Source: Petrosia ficiformis
Taxonomy: Eukaryota > Porifera > Demospongiae > Haplosclerida > Petrosiidae
DNA: 64,000 nucleotides
NCBI GenBank assembly: GCA_947044365.1
Contig: OX345649.1
Location: 479,001 to 543,000, forward strand
Direction: 5' to 3'
The notes under the pieces are model-generated. The model worked only from the letters and a program-made list of their open reading frames with translations, ran no database searches and had not been told where the DNA came from. The translations under genes were made by a program, and so were the position numbers. Each line of letters starts with the position of its first letter. Positions within the stretch are counted from its first letter, which is position 1. Shown here piece after piece: positions 63,386 to 64,000 of the stretch.

Positions 63386-64000
63386 ATGTCTTCCACAACG
63401 AAGAGTGAGAGTGAGGGCAATCCAGATGATCTAACTTGTATAAAAACGGTTTGTTTTCACAATGATGACTATTGTATCACTATAATAATAGTATATTATA
63501 TAACTATATAATTATATATATATATATATTCCTTTTCTTTTTATCAAAAGGAGGATAGAATTTGCCTTTCTTCATCTGTGCACATTGCTAAAGGCAAGTC
63601 ATATCTTGCTGTAAGAATAGGTTCAAACATCTGCTATGCTCAACCTGAGCCATGCCATGACAAGGTTAGCAAAGTTGATGTTAGTACACCATAATTCATG
63701 GCTAATTTGTTAGATTGTTCATATTTACATTGGGTGTGTTAAGGAAACTGACCTGGACTAACTATCGTACATATAAGTACTTTCATAATAAATATTTAGA
63801 AGACCAACTTACACTCTATTACTATTGATATTTTAATTTAATTTCCTTTGCAGACCCTCAAGAGAGCAATTCTATAGTAAATAAAAACATTCCTTCATTT
63901 AAATTCTTCTGTGCCATTTAGCTGACCTGGTTGTATTTTATAATTTTCAGAAATGGTTGTGCAAGGTGATAATATTAATGTCATTTTTGTATTTAGGAAC
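63386..64000 (+). CDS. RYR: Second ryanodine receptor gene, 5' exons (cut by window end)
   Basis: Exon 1 is 63386-63448 (21 codons, MSSTTKSESEGNPDDLTCIK then T), ending 'AAAACG|gtttgt' exactly as in the upstream gene. Exon 2 is 63551-63664 (38 codons, [20 protein letters not shown]…CHDK), the same length and flanks as the first gene's exon 2. Intron 2 is alignable in parts ('gttagcaaagttgatgttag' at its start, 'gtcatttttgt.tttag' at its end). Exon 3 begins at about 63997. It is a head-to-tail tandem paralogue. Whether it is full length and functional cannot be seen. Confidence 0.85.

Overview
The window looks like AT-rich nuclear DNA of an early-branching animal. Genes are split into dozens of short exons by short GT-AG introns. 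Introns and spacers are full of tetranucleotide arrays (ATGT/ACAT, GATA, GGAT) and of the palindrome ACATGTACATGT. The protein-coding content is animal (neurofibromin, ryanodine receptor, histone H3) but divergent from vertebrates, and I infer a sponge, most likely a demosponge. The species cannot be fixed from the sequence alone.

Layout. (1) About 1-220: 3' part of a dispersed MITE-like repeat. About 1990-4788 (+): last exons of an unrecognised gene that ends in a stop and a polyA signal. (2) 5209-30295 (-): a complete NF1 (neurofibromin) gene, from its start codon to its last exon, about 25 kb, convergent with the first gene. All parts of the family can be followed: N-terminal HEAT-like region, RasGAP domain (GRD) with arginine finger and FLRFINPAI motif, Sec14-PH module, C-terminal HEAT region. 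One GRD exon is one base short of a multiple of three, and its reading frame breaks just after the arginine-finger segment. (3) 31648-32058 (-): an intronless replication-type histone H3 with TATA box, CCAAT boxes and a perfect histone 3' stem-loop. (4) 33035-62166 (+): a ryanodine receptor (RyR) gene of roughly 85-90 exons and roughly 4,600-4,700 residues. It has MIR/RIH, SPRY, RyR-repeat, RIH-associated, EF-hand and six-helix pore modules in the family order. (5) 62335-63385: an insert-rich spacer holding an inverted-repeat element with a degenerate piece of 18S rRNA. (6) 63386 to the window end (+): the first two exons, and the start of a third, of a second RyR gene in head-to-tail tandem with the first.

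How the genes relate. RyR is a Ca2+-release channel of the endoplasmic reticulum. Neurofibromin switches off Ras. H3 is a replication-coupled chromatin protein. Nothing in the sequence shows a shared pathway. The clear functional unit is the RyR tandem pair. The residues known in mammals to form the Ca2+-activation site are kept in the complete copy, while its pore loop carries inositol-trisphosphate-receptor-like residues.

Repeats. Three TIR-bearing short elements, a retrotransposon-like zinc-finger fragment duplicated inside an ATGT array, and many micro- and minisatellites account for most of the non-coding length. Exon coordinates were read by eye from splice motifs and similarity. Those quoted to the base were counted; those marked 'about' may be off by a few bases.
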